This document shows, in pieces, positions 22,556-33,428 of a stretch of DNA of 64,000 nt. Position 1 is the stretch's first letter. Each line of letters opens with the position of its first letter. Both the position numbers and the translations under genes were made by a program. The stretch covers positions 682,001-746,000 of the forward strand of contig AP026134.1 of NCBI GenBank assembly GCA_030295235.1, written 5' to 3'. The stretch comes from Fistulifera solaris. Lineage: Eukaryota; Bacillariophyta; Bacillariophyceae; Naviculales; Stauroneidaceae. Below the pieces are notes generated by a model. The model was given only the letters and a program-made list of their open reading frames with translations. It was not told where the DNA came from and made no database searches.

Positions 22556-25428
22556 TCAAGGATAGCCAATTGGCATGTCGTTTCCATGATGGACTTTTAG
22601 GTCATCAGGGCCAAGTACAGACTCAATTTTGTCCTTCTCACTGGAAACAATATTCAATAATTCGATGCCCCGCTTCGCCCAATATTTTGGCGATACGGCA
22701 GAATCCAAACCTGCACTCGTCTCGTCCAAGATTTGTAGTGCCGTCTGACGCTTCTGTTCCAATTGCAGGGTTAGATCGTCCAAAGACGCGGCCATCCATT
22801 CCGCAGTCGACGAGCATACGCTCTGATACAACTTGACGATACCAGGGATGAGATTCGATCGCAGGGTTCCGAGCTCGAGAAGACGCTTCGTATCAGCATC
22901 GTTCTCGAGCACTACCTCGTCCTCCGTAACAAGCCAACCGCCGGGATGTTCCAGAACCTCACGAAGAGCTGACTGAGCGGCATTGGCAGCCGATACAACG
23001 TTGCCACTCACGTCGCGTTTTTGCGATATTAACTGACGGTGTTTCTCCCTTCGTGCAATTTCAAGCTCCTTACTGTTCAACCTGCTTTCATCAAAGAGTA
23101 AGTACCGACAGATGTCGTTGTCGAGGAAGTTGTTTTGACATAGTTCCATTGGTTGTAAGCATTCAATGCATTGAAGTATGCCTTAAATGCGATAAATTCA
23201 GAATGGGCTTGTTTCATTCGTAGTCGTTTTACTTCTTGATCGACAGCAGTAACTTCAACCGCTTCTAGAATCTCAACAAATTTGGACACGTTGTCAAGAA
23301 TGTCAATTGGAAGATTGTCGATAAAGGTATTGGCGCTGATCGTTTTCTCAGCAAGAAGAAACTGACGCAGCAAATGATTTGCAGCAACCAAGGCCTCGCC
23401 GCAATGTCGATCGTCAAAGTTGAGCCAGTCCACGGCCTTCATCTTGAGGTAATCATTTGGGGTTACATTTTTCGGGTCTACCGATTCGTCTTCTTCCTCG
23501 AAAATGATAGAAACAACTCGCTTCAGAACATCCGAGTCCCAGTCGTTACCAGGAAGAAGTTCACGAAGTTGGCGGACGACAACTTCTCTTTCCTGCGGGC
23601 TTTCAATAGATGTCAAGTACATTGGAAGTGATTCAAAAATAAAGGTTTCCGGGAGGAGAGAAGCGTACAATACAATCATGTACCAAAGATCTTCGCGGGA
23701 GGCAAGATGTTCCACATAACGGCTCAACAACTCATTCTTCCAATCAGTAGAGCCGTCTATTGTTGTCTGATTGATCGAAGAAGAGAAGGAATCCATGTAA
23801 AGAGCTATGTGTGTCAGGAATCGGAGACTGGGATCGTCTACTACCTTGCTCATGGCTTCCGACATGAACTGCGATATAGATTCTCTGCCAATGACAAAAC
23901 TAGCGATTGCACGTTCGGTAATATCAGTACCCTGCATGCATTCAAAAGGGGCGGTCTTAAGAATCTGAATGGCATCCGTTTCATTCCATCCAGCGACTTC
24001 AGTAGTGCTCCTCAAATAAGCTGATTCGACTTCCTCATGTTCTGCAACTGGAAAGTAGGGTATCATTCGACGGCGATTGTTATTGCGAAGATGCAACAAA
24101 TCGTCTTCGGTGCGATCCAGCATCGCTCGAATGGTCGCGTAAAGGCCATGTTGCCAGGTTCGACACGAAGCATTGCTTAGCGCCACAGATAGATTCGATG
24201 AGAGCAGCGCCGATATTGCGATTTCATCAGCTAAGCCACCCTTCTGCTCGGAAAGCTTTTGCGCTTGAATCCACATCATTCGCTTCCAAAGAAAACGACG
24301 CGGATTGCCCGTCGATGCACCGTCCTCGGGCGCGCCACCACCCCAAACGGCAGCTCTCCAAGGAATGCCACTATCTCGGGCTAATGATTTCGCATCAGTG
24401 AGACGACCAGAAAGAATGAGCCCCAAGGCGTTTTTCAGTATTTCTGCATCTTTGTCTGTTTCTGGTAAGCCTTCCCGTGTAAGCTTGGCATTGAGAAGGT
24501 ACTTTGTCTTGCGCGGACGTGTGGCGTCGTCGGGCAATACATCTTCAAAGCATTTCTCTAACCATGTGAGAATGCGCTGACGTCGCTTTAAGACCAATGG
24601 ACAACCTGTCCCGTGGCAGAAAAGTGCATCCAAGAGTTCCTTATCACTGCGTTGGATGAAACTAGCTTGGCTTTCCAGATACGATGAAATAATGTTGTTG
24701 TAGCTATGCAAAGCCGAGTAACTGTCATCCCAAAGCAGCGAGGTAGTTCCTTGTTGACGCAAGAAATACAGAAGCAACCAGAAGTTCCCTTCCTTACGAA
24801 AGGAGTCATCGACCGCGTTAGTAGATCGATCCCAACAGGCATAGTTCAATGCACGGAGGAAATCCAATTCAACCTGCGTTTCGTCCTTGATCAATTTTTG
24901 GTCGACTTGCAAGTCCGATCCTTCATTCTCCTCGGCAATTATCATGGCGTCTTGAAGAAGTTCGGCTTTTTCGTTTTGTAAAGCCAGGCGCTCACTCAAG
25001 CGGCGACGATCGCGAAGATAGGTTAGAGAGGCATCGTAGTATCGCTTATAATCCGTGTGCGAGCTTTGGAAGGAAGGGTTGCTGCGACGAACAATAGGAG
25101 TCGTATCTGTTACTGATCGAGATACCCACGGAGATTGAATAGGAACGTAGTCATCCTCATCATCCATCTTGTCGTCCTCCGTCCAATTCGGATCCGAGTT
25201 CATACTAGCAGCTGGCGTACCCATACGCTTTAGTAAGCTCAGTGCGGGTGTCGCGGGAGCAGGAGTAAAGCTGACATGTCGATCATTTGTATCTTCTTCC
25301 ATCAGGTACCGATTCGTATCCTCTTCAAAGCTACGACGTGCTCGGCGTTCCGTGTGTTCGAAACGAGGTGATTGCCAACGGTCAATCTCAGCCGAGATCT
25401 TGGCTGCTTCGTCTTCGTAGTCCATCAT
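22556..25428 (-). CDS. NUP107: nucleoporin Nup107
   Basis: Scaffold subunit of the Y-complex (Nup107-160) of the nuclear pore. An acidic, disordered N-terminus starts at 25428 (MMDYEDEAAKISAEI). It is followed by an all-helical region with family-like segments (FWLLLYFLRQQG, then LILSGRLTDAKSLARDSG and PWRAAVWGGGAPEDG), ending in helical ACE/C-terminal segments (AYFNALNAYNQW). The frame breaks at T4 23134-23137 (plus strand); five bases give NYVKNNFLDND and continue into the C-terminal 180 residues, which include a QHE-like helical Nup107 tail. Total of about 955 residues, right for the family. The identification rests on pattern and length, not on a database search. Confidence 0.8.
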
Positions 25429-25910
25429 GTCAGAACTATGTCGACAGTTAGATTAAGGAGTGCAGTTTCCTTGAGATGTAAAAGTACTGGTATATTAGAA
25501 GAATGGATGCTTTGGTAAGTGTTTTGGGCAGGTCCATGGTCGCATAGATTGCGTGTCGCGCGCACCCGTCGGTGTTTTGCGATTTGCGATTGTCTGCTGG
25601 AGGTGGACAGAAGGACAGGCTGGGGACACCATTCTCGACTGTATTTGTCATGAGGTCATGAGTCATGAGTGCTACGTAGTGAAGTCATAAAATTGATACT
25701 CCAGATAGAACAATTTGACTGTATAGTGCGTAGGAAAGACAAACACGGAGGAGTCATGAGTCCTTAACGAGTCACGAACCACTGAGTCACATCCAAAGTT
25801 CGTTCCATTTTTTTTCTTTTTCTTGCACATCGCAGCTCGCATTGATTGGGCTACTGTATCGTCTGAGCTAGTTGCAATCACCATTTTCACCAAGCAAGAT
25901 AAGATTACGA
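25429..25910. promoter_or_regulatory. divergent intergenic region
   Basis: Between NUP107 (-) and the 25911 gene (+). It holds clustered TCATGA words near 25648-25670 and a TCATGAG at 25755, related to the dispersed TCATGAYTGAA motif. No coding potential. Confidence 0.4.
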
Positions 25911-27026
25911 ATGAGTGCGGCTGAAGATCTAGCGCGGTTGGTTCGAGGGGGAGAAGCAGAACACGAAAAGTTCAGCTCTTTGCTGGACGACCTCGGGAAG
26001 AAGATTGAGAAGAAGAAAGTTCGAGTTGGAGACGTTGCAACGATGATCAAGAGTCTATCTGCAGCTGAGAGGCATTTTCGTTCTCAGAAGAGAAAAGGTT
26101 CTGATCCGAACACATGGAATACTCTATTGACGCGCTCACAACAGTTCTTGAAACTTGCACAAGAAATGAACACATTGGAAGTGCCCACAAACCGGGAAGA
26201 AGAGGATAACTCAGCAGACGGTGAGAATAGTTTGCCGAAAAATATTTCTCAGTATTTGAATCGGTTGAAAAGAGACAAGAAAGAACTGTACAAAAACCCT
26301 CCGGTGCTTCCTCCTCCCAAGATCGTCATGGAGGAAACGTCTGTGAAGTCACCGTCCCGCGACGCGAAAACAGGTCGATTGACTTTTCTAGCCGGAAAAG
26401 ACTCTTCTTTGAAAAAAGTATTGAAAGACTTTCATCCCAATCAAACTCCTGCAGAAGTACTTCGTGGTGGTGGCTTCGGAGGAACATACTTTCGGACCAT
26501 TAAATCTTCGGTCAACAACAAGACATACAACGGAAACGAAGTATTGGCCGATACTATCCCCGAAGACTGGATCAAAGGATTAGATAAGAAACGAATGTTA
26601 ACTTCCTCAACCTATAAAGTTGACGTTAATCGTTACGGGGTTAAGTGTGGTGGTTCTCTCGGGATGTGGGAGGTAAGTATCTGCTTTTGAGCACGACATG
26701 CGATTCATGATTCAACTAACGATCAATCCTGCTGTACTCAGAGCTCAGGTTGGATCTCGGACATAGATCCTTATGGGTGGTTCCAATGGTACTGTCGGTT
26801 CTATCAAGGTCGAAGGTGTTCGGACGATGCTAGACAAATATCTCGATGGCTTGGGGTTGCTGGCCCGAAAGGTCGCTTTCGAAGTCAACTTTGTAATAAA
26901 ATTCTCAGCGCAAATACATCCGTCGACGATGCAGCAATATCTCCCGTCATCCGCCAGACTCTTTTTCATTGGGGTCTTTCGATAACCAATGATATTTTGG
27001 AGGAGCACAAGAAGCGCAATAAATAA
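25911..27026 (+). CDS. conserved eukaryotic protein of unknown function (DPYGWFQWY signature)
   Basis: Start ATG 25911 (MSAAEDLARLVRGG). Exon 1 ends at 26672 and exon 2 starts at 26742; the 69-nt intron (GTAAGT to CTCAG) is phase 0 and joins GMWE to SSGWIS. The N-terminal 110 residues are helical and charged. Then comes a conserved block: GGGFGGTYFRTI, SGWISDIDPYGWFQWYCRFY, GRRCSDDARQISRW. I recall closely similar blocks in many fungal and protist proteins, where the function is not established; the aromatic and basic content suggests nucleic-acid or ligand binding, but that is inference. Ends EEHKKRNK at the TAA at 27024-27026. Both exon frames are intact. Confidence 0.75.
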
Positions 27027-27986
27027 GACAGGCCGCCGAATTCACAAAACTATTTAAATAAGTACGCATGTTAAAAAATACGCCTTCACTTGTAATATGT
27101 ACATTGAGCAACATAAAAGGTGTGAAACATATTATTAGCCTCTAGAGAGCTAGCCCGAAACCCGATTGAGTCGCGAGTAAGGTTTGTTGTCGGGTCAAAG
27201 ATACATGATGAACTGATGAAAATCATCATCGTCGTCGTCGTCATTAATCATCAATTACAAAACATTGTAAGGAAATTTGCCTAAAATAATACTATGCTGT
27301 TGACTACACAATTAATCGTTAATCAAGTTGGTTGTGGAGCTCGCTAGGACTTCGGATGTCAGAGCGGTATCTTGCAAAGTTCATCATTCTATGTCTTACG
27401 TCACACATTCTATCGTCGACTTAGCGACGTCTTTCCTCCACATGAGTGAAAGTACAGAAGCTTAGTCACATCCTCACCTTATGCACAAAAGGCATATTGT
27501 TATTCCATCCGCCAGACCCGCGCAGCCATCTGTTCGAATCTGTGGCGAAGCTGGTCGTGGTCTCAAATTCGCTTCCTCTCATGATGCACGTAGCGTAACA
27601 CTCACAATTAATTGATCATTTTACTCTTGGCTCTTGGCAGCTTTGGTGCGTGTCGGGTGTTCGATCAAATAATTGAAAGTTATCTTTACCGTTCCGACGT
27701 TAGACCTTTCAAAATTGAGCAATCATTTCCATTCCGCCTACTCAATCAAAGTCATTCCAGCGCGGTTCTTGTTTGACATTTAAATGGGGTGGTTAAAAGC
27801 ACGTTTTATGATATGATTTCGTCACATTTTTGAAACATAATGATGTCTCGATCAATGACACCAATATCCAAAAGCAAGTGCAACAACAAACAAAAATTGA
27901 AAATACTATTGAAGAAAGACAGCAGTTCTATAACAAGCAACTGCTAGAAAGCCACGCTGCGCTTCTATTCCAAGCCTCTCATTGAA
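27027..27986. other. intergenic, AT-rich, no gene seen
   Basis: This 960-nt gap between two plus-strand genes contains a short ATC/GTC triplet repeat (about 27220-27243). No RNA gene, transposon end or coding frame was recognised. Confidence 0.5.
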
Positions 27987-28385
27987 ATGATTCATTTATT
28001 GCAGGCAATCGGGTTTACGATTTTCTGGCTGATCAATGCGCGAGTCGTTTTTCAGTTGGTGCCGGTCAAGCATGTTGTCATGTTTTCGTTCCGACAAGAA
28101 GTGACTCGAAGTGAAATCAGAAAGGTCGAGCAAGCGCTCTTAAATCTACCAAAAGAAATATCACAAATTCAAGAATTCGAACTGGGGAGTGACTTGAAGC
28201 TGATTGCTGGGCAGATACATCCATCAGGAAAGAATCGAGACTTGTACTGGTCGGCAACCTTTAGTTGCGCATCGGATTATAAAAAATATGATCGGCATCC
28301 CGCTCATGTGGCATTTCTGCAGACATTAAAGCCTCTCATTTTGCCGGGGTCACGCGCAGCGATTCAGTATAAGATTCCGCAGTGA
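27987..28385 (+). CDS. Dabb (stress-responsive A/B barrel) domain protein with N-terminal hydrophobic segment
   Basis: Residues of about 25-130 form a Dabb ferredoxin-like fold: VKHVVMFSFRQEVTRSEI at the start, LPKEISQIQEFELGSD in the middle and YKKYDRHPAHVAFLQTLKP near the end, with the usual H-V-V-x-F opening strand. Dabb proteins are small dimers; some are cyclases, most have no known substrate (family knowledge). The first 22 residues (MIHLLQAIGFTIFWLINARVVF) are hydrophobic and would act as a signal peptide or anchor, so an endomembrane or secreted location is likely. ATG 27987 is the first in frame. Intact frame of 132 codons. Confidence 0.78.
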   Translation: MIHLLQAIGFTIFWLINARVVFQLVPVKHVVMFSFRQEVTRSEIRKVEQALLNLPKEISQIQEFELGSDLKLIAGQIHPSGKNRDLYWSATFSCASDYKKYDRHPAHVAFLQTLKPLILPGSRAAIQYKIPQ

Positions 28386-28594
28386 CGCATTCGGGACGTG
28401 AGTATTGCATGATGTCGATCACTGCTTTTCTGTTTTATCTTCGTTAAACACTGTCGTGCTTTTGAGTCGTCTAAGATAGAATGCCTCTTCGACGGATAAG
28501 ATGAATACTAAGCGTCTCTTGATGCAAGTTGTACTTGTGTTCGTGTATTAAAAAAGTAAAAGTTGTAAAGTTCAATCAATCGTTCATAATCTGG

Positions 28595-30145
28595 TTAGAT
28601 GTAAGAGGACGACTCGTCCCCATCCCCAGTTGATTCTTCCACAGGATCAGGTAGAGATATCTGCTGCCAAGCCTGAATGGTTCCGGGTGAAAATGTATGC
28701 CCAAAACGTTGCTCGGCCATGACAAGGAGATTGTCTAGATTCGATTGGGCTCCAACGCTGATGTGTTCGTACAAAGACGGAGCACTACGAGAGGGGAAGT
28801 TGCGCGAGTAATGACCGCGCTCAATCGTCGTAGCGACAGGTGGAACACTGCCGTTACTAAAATTAGCATAGTGGTCAGGTACGAAGACAATATCTCTCTT
28901 TGCTCGTTCCTTGAATGCCATATCAACGCGTCTGCTGCTGTTGTGACACGATAGACGGCGCATCTCTGCTCCCAAGGTTTTTGGTATAAACGAGTGACGT
29001 TCAAAGAGTTCGCGGGTGCGGGCCTTTCTGCTCTTCACCTCGTCTTTTGCTTTCATTGCTGGCGCGCCCAAATGACTTTGCGAATGCGCACGACGCTCAG
29101 CACCCGGTGGAGATCCATGTGTTTTCATAGAATGTAGCATCTGACTGATGCGTAGACGCAACTCTGACTTCTCCTTCTCCAATCGAACTATGCGTTTGAC
29201 TAGATTCTCGTGCGCTTGCGCCCCTGTATATTCAGTTTTCAACGCTTTCAATCGACTCTTGTCTCTCTGCAACTTGATGCTATCATCGCCACTTTCTCCC
29301 GAACGCGAATGGGATATGCTGGAGACGGTGGGAGATATCTTGCATTCCGGCTGGTCATTCAATCGAAGTCCTTTGTCAGCGAAGGGTGTAGGCATTAGCT
29401 CGTTCTCGTGCGATTGTATATCTAGGTTTTCTTTTTCAGCCGGTCGACCACCAAGGACGCATTGTAATCGAAACAGATTTTTGATGAAAGACGCCTCGAA
29501 GTCATGCGAAGACTGCGCATAGAACTTTTCCCGCTGTGAGATCCAGAAATACTTGTCCTTCCTCAATATCTGAGCCAATTCCTCTTTGCAATCCCCAGCT
29601 CGATCGCAATTGATTTCATAGGGAAGTCGACCATATCGATCTGTTTCATCAATTGTCTCGGGTGCAACAATCAACAGCATCGAGACCGTGTCTAGTTTCG
29701 CGTTATGACGCAAGGCTTCGTGAAGCGGAAGCTGCAGCTTGTGATCCCGATGTGTGCAGCCACCCGGAAACGCCAGCGCCAGGTGCTTCACCAATCTCTC
29801 GAGCTGAATACAAGAAGGATCATTGTTATCGTCAAATGATAACAGAGCTGAGCATGCGATATGAATGGGTAGCTGCCGAGTCTGAAGCGAGCCATGTTTC
29901 GTATTGCCGACGACCCAGATGGACGCTTCCCGTGGAGTCGTTTTCAGACGACGCAAAGCAGCTTCGTATTTGCGATTCAAAATCAAGCGACCGAGAAAAG
30001 TAGGGGTCAAGTTGCTACGCCTAGCTCGTGAGTTCTTTCTCTTGACAGTTTTCTGCGTGTCGCTTTCGCTTCGACGGGGGTAGTTAGGAGAGACTTCGTC
30101 GACATCCTGTCGTCGTATGCATCCGACGGCTCGAGCCGTTTCCAT
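28595..30145 (-). CDS. ankyrin-like repeat protein, hypothetical
   Basis: Diatom-type protein with degenerate ankyrin repeats. The N-terminus is basic (KTVKRKNSRARRSN). Ankyrin-like helices lie at about residues 90-180: LPIHIACSALLSF, LPLHEALRHNAKLDTVSMLL, DETDRYGRLPYEI. The middle holds a coiled coil (LVKRIVRLEKEKSELRLRIS) and the C-terminal 200 residues are polar and Ser/Arg-rich, ending in GDGDESSSYI. Proteins of this layout form large families in diatoms; no function is known to me. The 516-codon frame is intact. ATG at 30145 is the first in frame. Confidence 0.7.
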   Translation of the reverse strand: METARAVGCIRRQDVDEVSPNYPRRSESDTQKTVKRKNSRARRSNLTPTFLGRLILNRKYEAALRRLKTTPREASIWVVGNTKHGSLQTRQLPIHIACSALLSFDDNNDPSCIQLERLVKHLALAFPGGCTHRDHKLQLPLHEALRHNAKLDTVSMLLIVAPETIDETDRYGRLPYEINCDRAGDCKEELAQILRKDKYFWISQREKFYAQSSHDFEASFIKNLFRLQCVLGGRPAEKENLDIQSHENELMPTPFADKGLRLNDQPECKISPTVSSISHSRSGESGDDSIKLQRDKSRLKALKTEYTGAQAHENLVKRIVRLEKEKSELRLRISQMLHSMKTHGSPPGAERRAHSQSHLGAPAMKAKDEVKSRKARTRELFERHSFIPKTLGAEMRRLSCHNSSRRVDMAFKERAKRDIVFVPDHYANFSNGSVPPVATTIERGHYSRNFPSRSAPSLYEHISVGAQSNLDNLLVMAEQRFGHTFSPGTIQAWQQISLPDPVEESTGDGDESSSYI

Positions 30146-30650
30146 GAGTCTTTGTGAAAGGAACGGGGAATGAGGCAGCTCATGTTATGCCCTAATTACT
30201 CTCGTAAGGAAAGGCAGGCAATGGGAGTGCGAGGTCGCTGCGTTGTGTCTTTGTTCTCGCAGGATTTTTCGTCGACAAACGGATCTTTTTCTTCACATCC
30301 ATCGTCGTGTTCCATCTGGGAACGTCAAAAAAAGAAAAGGCGCCAAAATGTTTCCCGAGTCCCGAGTCCTTCTGGAACTTCTAAAACAAAGGAGTGTCCA
30401 GAAAACCTGGGAGTGTTTTGTTCTACGTTTTACCCCTACAAAGTATACAAAGTATATAGACACTCCTTTGCTTCTAAAATCCGTCTATTTGGTAACTTGA
30501 ACCTTAACAGGTACAGGATGTGTGCGTCCTTTCGTCGACGGGACGAATGCCACTGACCTCAAACAACAGCATGCAACGCGCGACTTCATTTTACCTTTGA
30601 AGAACGCTCCTGAATTACGCTCCATATTTATCCAGAAACAACTAAATATA
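30146..30650. promoter_or_regulatory. divergent promoter region
   Basis: Between the ankyrin-like gene (-) and mitochondrial uL15 (+). The frame upstream of 30651 is open but shows no conserved protein, so I count it as leader. A short direct repeat AAAGTATA occurs twice (30439-30456). Confidence 0.4.
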
Positions 30651-31454
30651 ATGAATCAGCTTTCCGTCAAATTCGCGCGAGCGCTGACATTTGGCCAGTT
30701 TTCACGCCGGGCACTGAGCAGTGCCGCACCTGAACCGGTAGCTTTTCTTCGCCTCAATACTCTTCAGGACAATCCCGGTGCAGTTCATAAGAAGCGTCGA
30801 GTTGGTCGTGGTATCGGTTCATCCAAGGGTAAGACATCTGGTCGAGGTCATAAGGGTCAGAAAGCGCGTTCTGGCGGCAATATTCACCCTAGTTTTGAGG
30901 GCGGTCAAACAAAGTTTTACAAACTTGTCCCCAAGCGCGGATTTAACAATAAAGAACACGAAGCAACTATGGTACCATTGAATGTCGGAACACTTCAAAT
31001 GTATATTGATATGGGACGTATTGATCCGAATAAGGAGGAAATTACGCTTTATGACTTGCAAAAAGCTGGACTTTTCAAGGCGAACGCAGTGAAGCATGGC
31101 GTGAAGTTGCTCGGAGATGAAAAAGCATGCCCATTGCAGCAGCCAGTTCATTTGAAGGTAAGCCGTGCCTCGAAATCAGCCATTGATGCAGTCGAAAAGG
31201 CAGGTGGTACTGTCACAACCGTTCACTACAATCGACTGGCGTTGCGCGCCCTCATGCGCCCGGAAAAGTTTGATCAAGTACCGCGCTTTGCTCGACCACC
31301 ACCGAAATACCAACCTTACTACACGAGCTGGGGTAACCGAGGCTATTTAAATCCACAAGTGCAAATCCGAAATTGGTTGCGAAAGAATCCCGCGCTGGAA
31401 GAAAAATTTGATTCACTCATGAAAAAATTCCAGAAAAAGCAGGAAGAGTCTTAA
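30651..31454 (+). CDS. MRPL15: mitochondrial ribosomal protein uL15m
   Basis: Component of the mitochondrial large ribosomal subunit. I choose the ATG at 30651 because it gives a typical presequence (MNQLSVKFARALTFGQFSRR). The conserved core follows: LNTLQDNPGAVHKKRRVGRG, then GKTSGRGHKGQKARSG (the glycine-rich uL15 signature) and GGQTKFYKLVPKRGF. The C-terminal extension (RPPPKYQPYYTSWGNRGYLN) is typical of mitochondrial rather than plastid uL15. The length, 267 residues, fits. Intact frame, no intron. The upstream in-frame ORF to 30522 is not conserved. Confidence 0.9.
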   Translation: MNQLSVKFARALTFGQFSRRALSSAAPEPVAFLRLNTLQDNPGAVHKKRRVGRGIGSSKGKTSGRGHKGQKARSGGNIHPSFEGGQTKFYKLVPKRGFNNKEHEATMVPLNVGTLQMYIDMGRIDPNKEEITLYDLQKAGLFKANAVKHGVKLLGDEKACPLQQPVHLKVSRASKSAIDAVEKAGGTVTTVHYNRLALRALMRPEKFDQVPRFARPPPKYQPYYTSWGNRGYLNPQVQIRNWLRKNPALEEKFDSLMKKFQKKQEES

Positions 31455-31918
31455 TGTTATTATAACAGCGCACGTTAGTAAATAGCTAAGTTAACTGCGG
31501 CTGCGTTGTTTCGGGAGAAGATATGAATTACTTCGATTGCGTTTGACACATTGCATTTAAAGTAGCTATCTTACAGTATCGTTTCAAATGTACCGTAGGT
31601 TTTACTTAAGTCCGACTCAATGGATGATCAGTCCCGGGTTTTTCGAGTCGTCATTTTTTTTGTTGTTGTTTCTTGACGATAAAACCAAACCTTTGATAAA
31701 ACACTCGTTGCTGCTTCCACCTTTCAGCCCAAGTGTCGTTTGGCTACCAAGCCCCTTCCAGTATAGAGACAAGCTTGAATGGTCTCAAAAAGATCTGGAG
31801 TGTATGGATGTGACGATTGCATAGTGCGCCTATTGTACTCAAATTGGCGTGTTATCCGGTTCTTCTGCTTCAACCTCATCGACCGAGAGTCACTTCTGAT
31901 CAACTCTTTCAGGATACA
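31455..31918. other. intergenic
   Basis: Between the MRPL15 and asparaginase genes, both plus strand. The in-frame stretch 31817-31918 upstream of the chosen asparaginase ATG is probably leader. Nothing else seen. Confidence 0.45.
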
Positions 31919-33337
31919 ATGCGACTCTTCTCATTTCGTAGAATGCAGTCTCAGTTGATGAGGCGGCAGGATGTTGCGCGACCTATCTGCTATCATCTTT
32001 TGTTCCGGCATTTTACCGACAAAAACAAAACTTTGAACCAGCCAAAAGTTACAAATCCTGACGATGAGATCCTCCGCAATCTTCAGGGAGTTTCATTACA
32101 GCCACCAGCAGGCGCCTTGTGGCGTCATGATGATTTCAAAGTCAATTCGGTCGATGCTTTGTCGGAATATCATCAGCACGTTTCTTAGAACGAATTCATT
32201 CCTCAAGTGCCGTTGCACAAGGACGATGGTCGATCCCGAAAACGAGTTCTCATGTTGTGCACTGGGGGTACTCTCACTATGGATCAAGACGAAGATGGAG
32301 CATTGGCACCGGTGGAGGGTGCGTTGTCTAAGTATATGAAGGAAATGCATGAGTTGCAGGCTCCTCAAATGCCCGAAGTCGTCTTACATGAGTACTCTCC
32401 CTTTCTTGATTCATCTGATTTGGGACCAGCGGACTGGGCACGGATAGCGCAAGACATTCGCGTGAACTACCTACATTTCGATGGCTTTGTGATTATCATG
32501 GGGACGGATACCATGGCATACGCAGCTACTGCCTTGTCTTTCATGTTAGAGAATCTCGGCAAACCCGTTGTTTTTACAGGAAGTCAAATTCCTCTCTGCG
32601 AGCCATAAAATGATGCCAGACGTAATTTGATCATGGCACTCATCTTTGCTAGTCGCGATACAATCAACGAAGTAACAATTTTCTTTCACGATCGGTTGTT
32701 GCGAGCAAATCGAGCCACCAAAGTCAATACGCATCGACTCATGGCATTTGATTCACCAAATATTGACCCTTTGGCCACCATTGGAATATCCATTGATGAG
32801 AATGAGCATTTAATTTTACCGCCAGCCAAAGGAGCGTTGCGACTGCATACAAGGATGGACACCCGCATCTTAACGGTTCGCTTGGTGCCTGGATTCGATG
32901 ACGCCATGCTCCGGCAGCTGATTGAAATCAGCAAAGAAGAGAAGAAGCTACGTGCTCTGATCCTACAGCGTTACGGAACCGGTAATATACCAAGTGTCAA
33001 ACAATCACTGATTCAGTTGCTCGCGGATGCATCAGATCAAGGGATACTCGTCATGGCTTCGACACAGTGCTATACAGGCTCCGTACTTCTAGGACACTAT
33101 GCCGTCGGCAAAGCACTAGAATCCGCTGGGGTAGTAAGTGCAAGCGATATGACGCTGGAGGCCATTGCGTGTAAGATAGCATATTTGTTCGGTCGCGGTG
33201 ACCTGAATCACAAAGAAGTTGCGTCCCTGATGGGTGTTTCACTTCGAGGTGAGATGACACCCGCTGAAGCCTTGAGTCCCCCACCGCTATCGTCGGCCTA
33301 TCAGAGAGGAATGAAGAAAGGGAAAAAGTATTACTGA
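31919..33337 (+). pseudogene. type I/II L-asparaginase-like gene with two in-frame stops
   Basis: Hydrolyses Asn to Asp and ammonia. ATG 31919 opens an Arg-rich mitochondrial-like presequence (MRLFSFRRMQSQLMRRQ). Catalytic motifs are present: LMLCTGGTLTM (nucleophile Thr in TGGT) and IIMGTDTMAYAATALSFM (TDT motif); GSQIPL and FFHDRLLRANRATKV follow, then the C-terminal domain to 33337. One continuous reading frame spans the gene but is interrupted by TAG (32186-32188) and TAA (32606-32608). Unlike other breaks in this window, these are not length changes, and the protein stays family-like on both sides. The TAA sits in a conserved stretch directly after the catalytic region (PLCEP, stop, NDARRNL). 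Each stop differs from a Gln codon by one C-to-T change. Real nonsense mutations, sequence error or readthrough are all possible. Confidence 0.75.
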
Positions 33338-33428
33338 ATTCCTAATTGATATAAAGTTTTGATTGAACAGAAAATTATTCTTGAATGCCCTTTCTAAACG
33401 CAGAAGAGTCATGATTCAACTGAAGAAT

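Noticed and set aside
32186-32608. Alternative genetic code with TAA/TAG read as Gln
   Set aside because: Many other genes here end at TAA or TAG exactly where their families end (for example eIF2 beta, Cpn10, PRMT7, CDC5L), so the standard code is in use.
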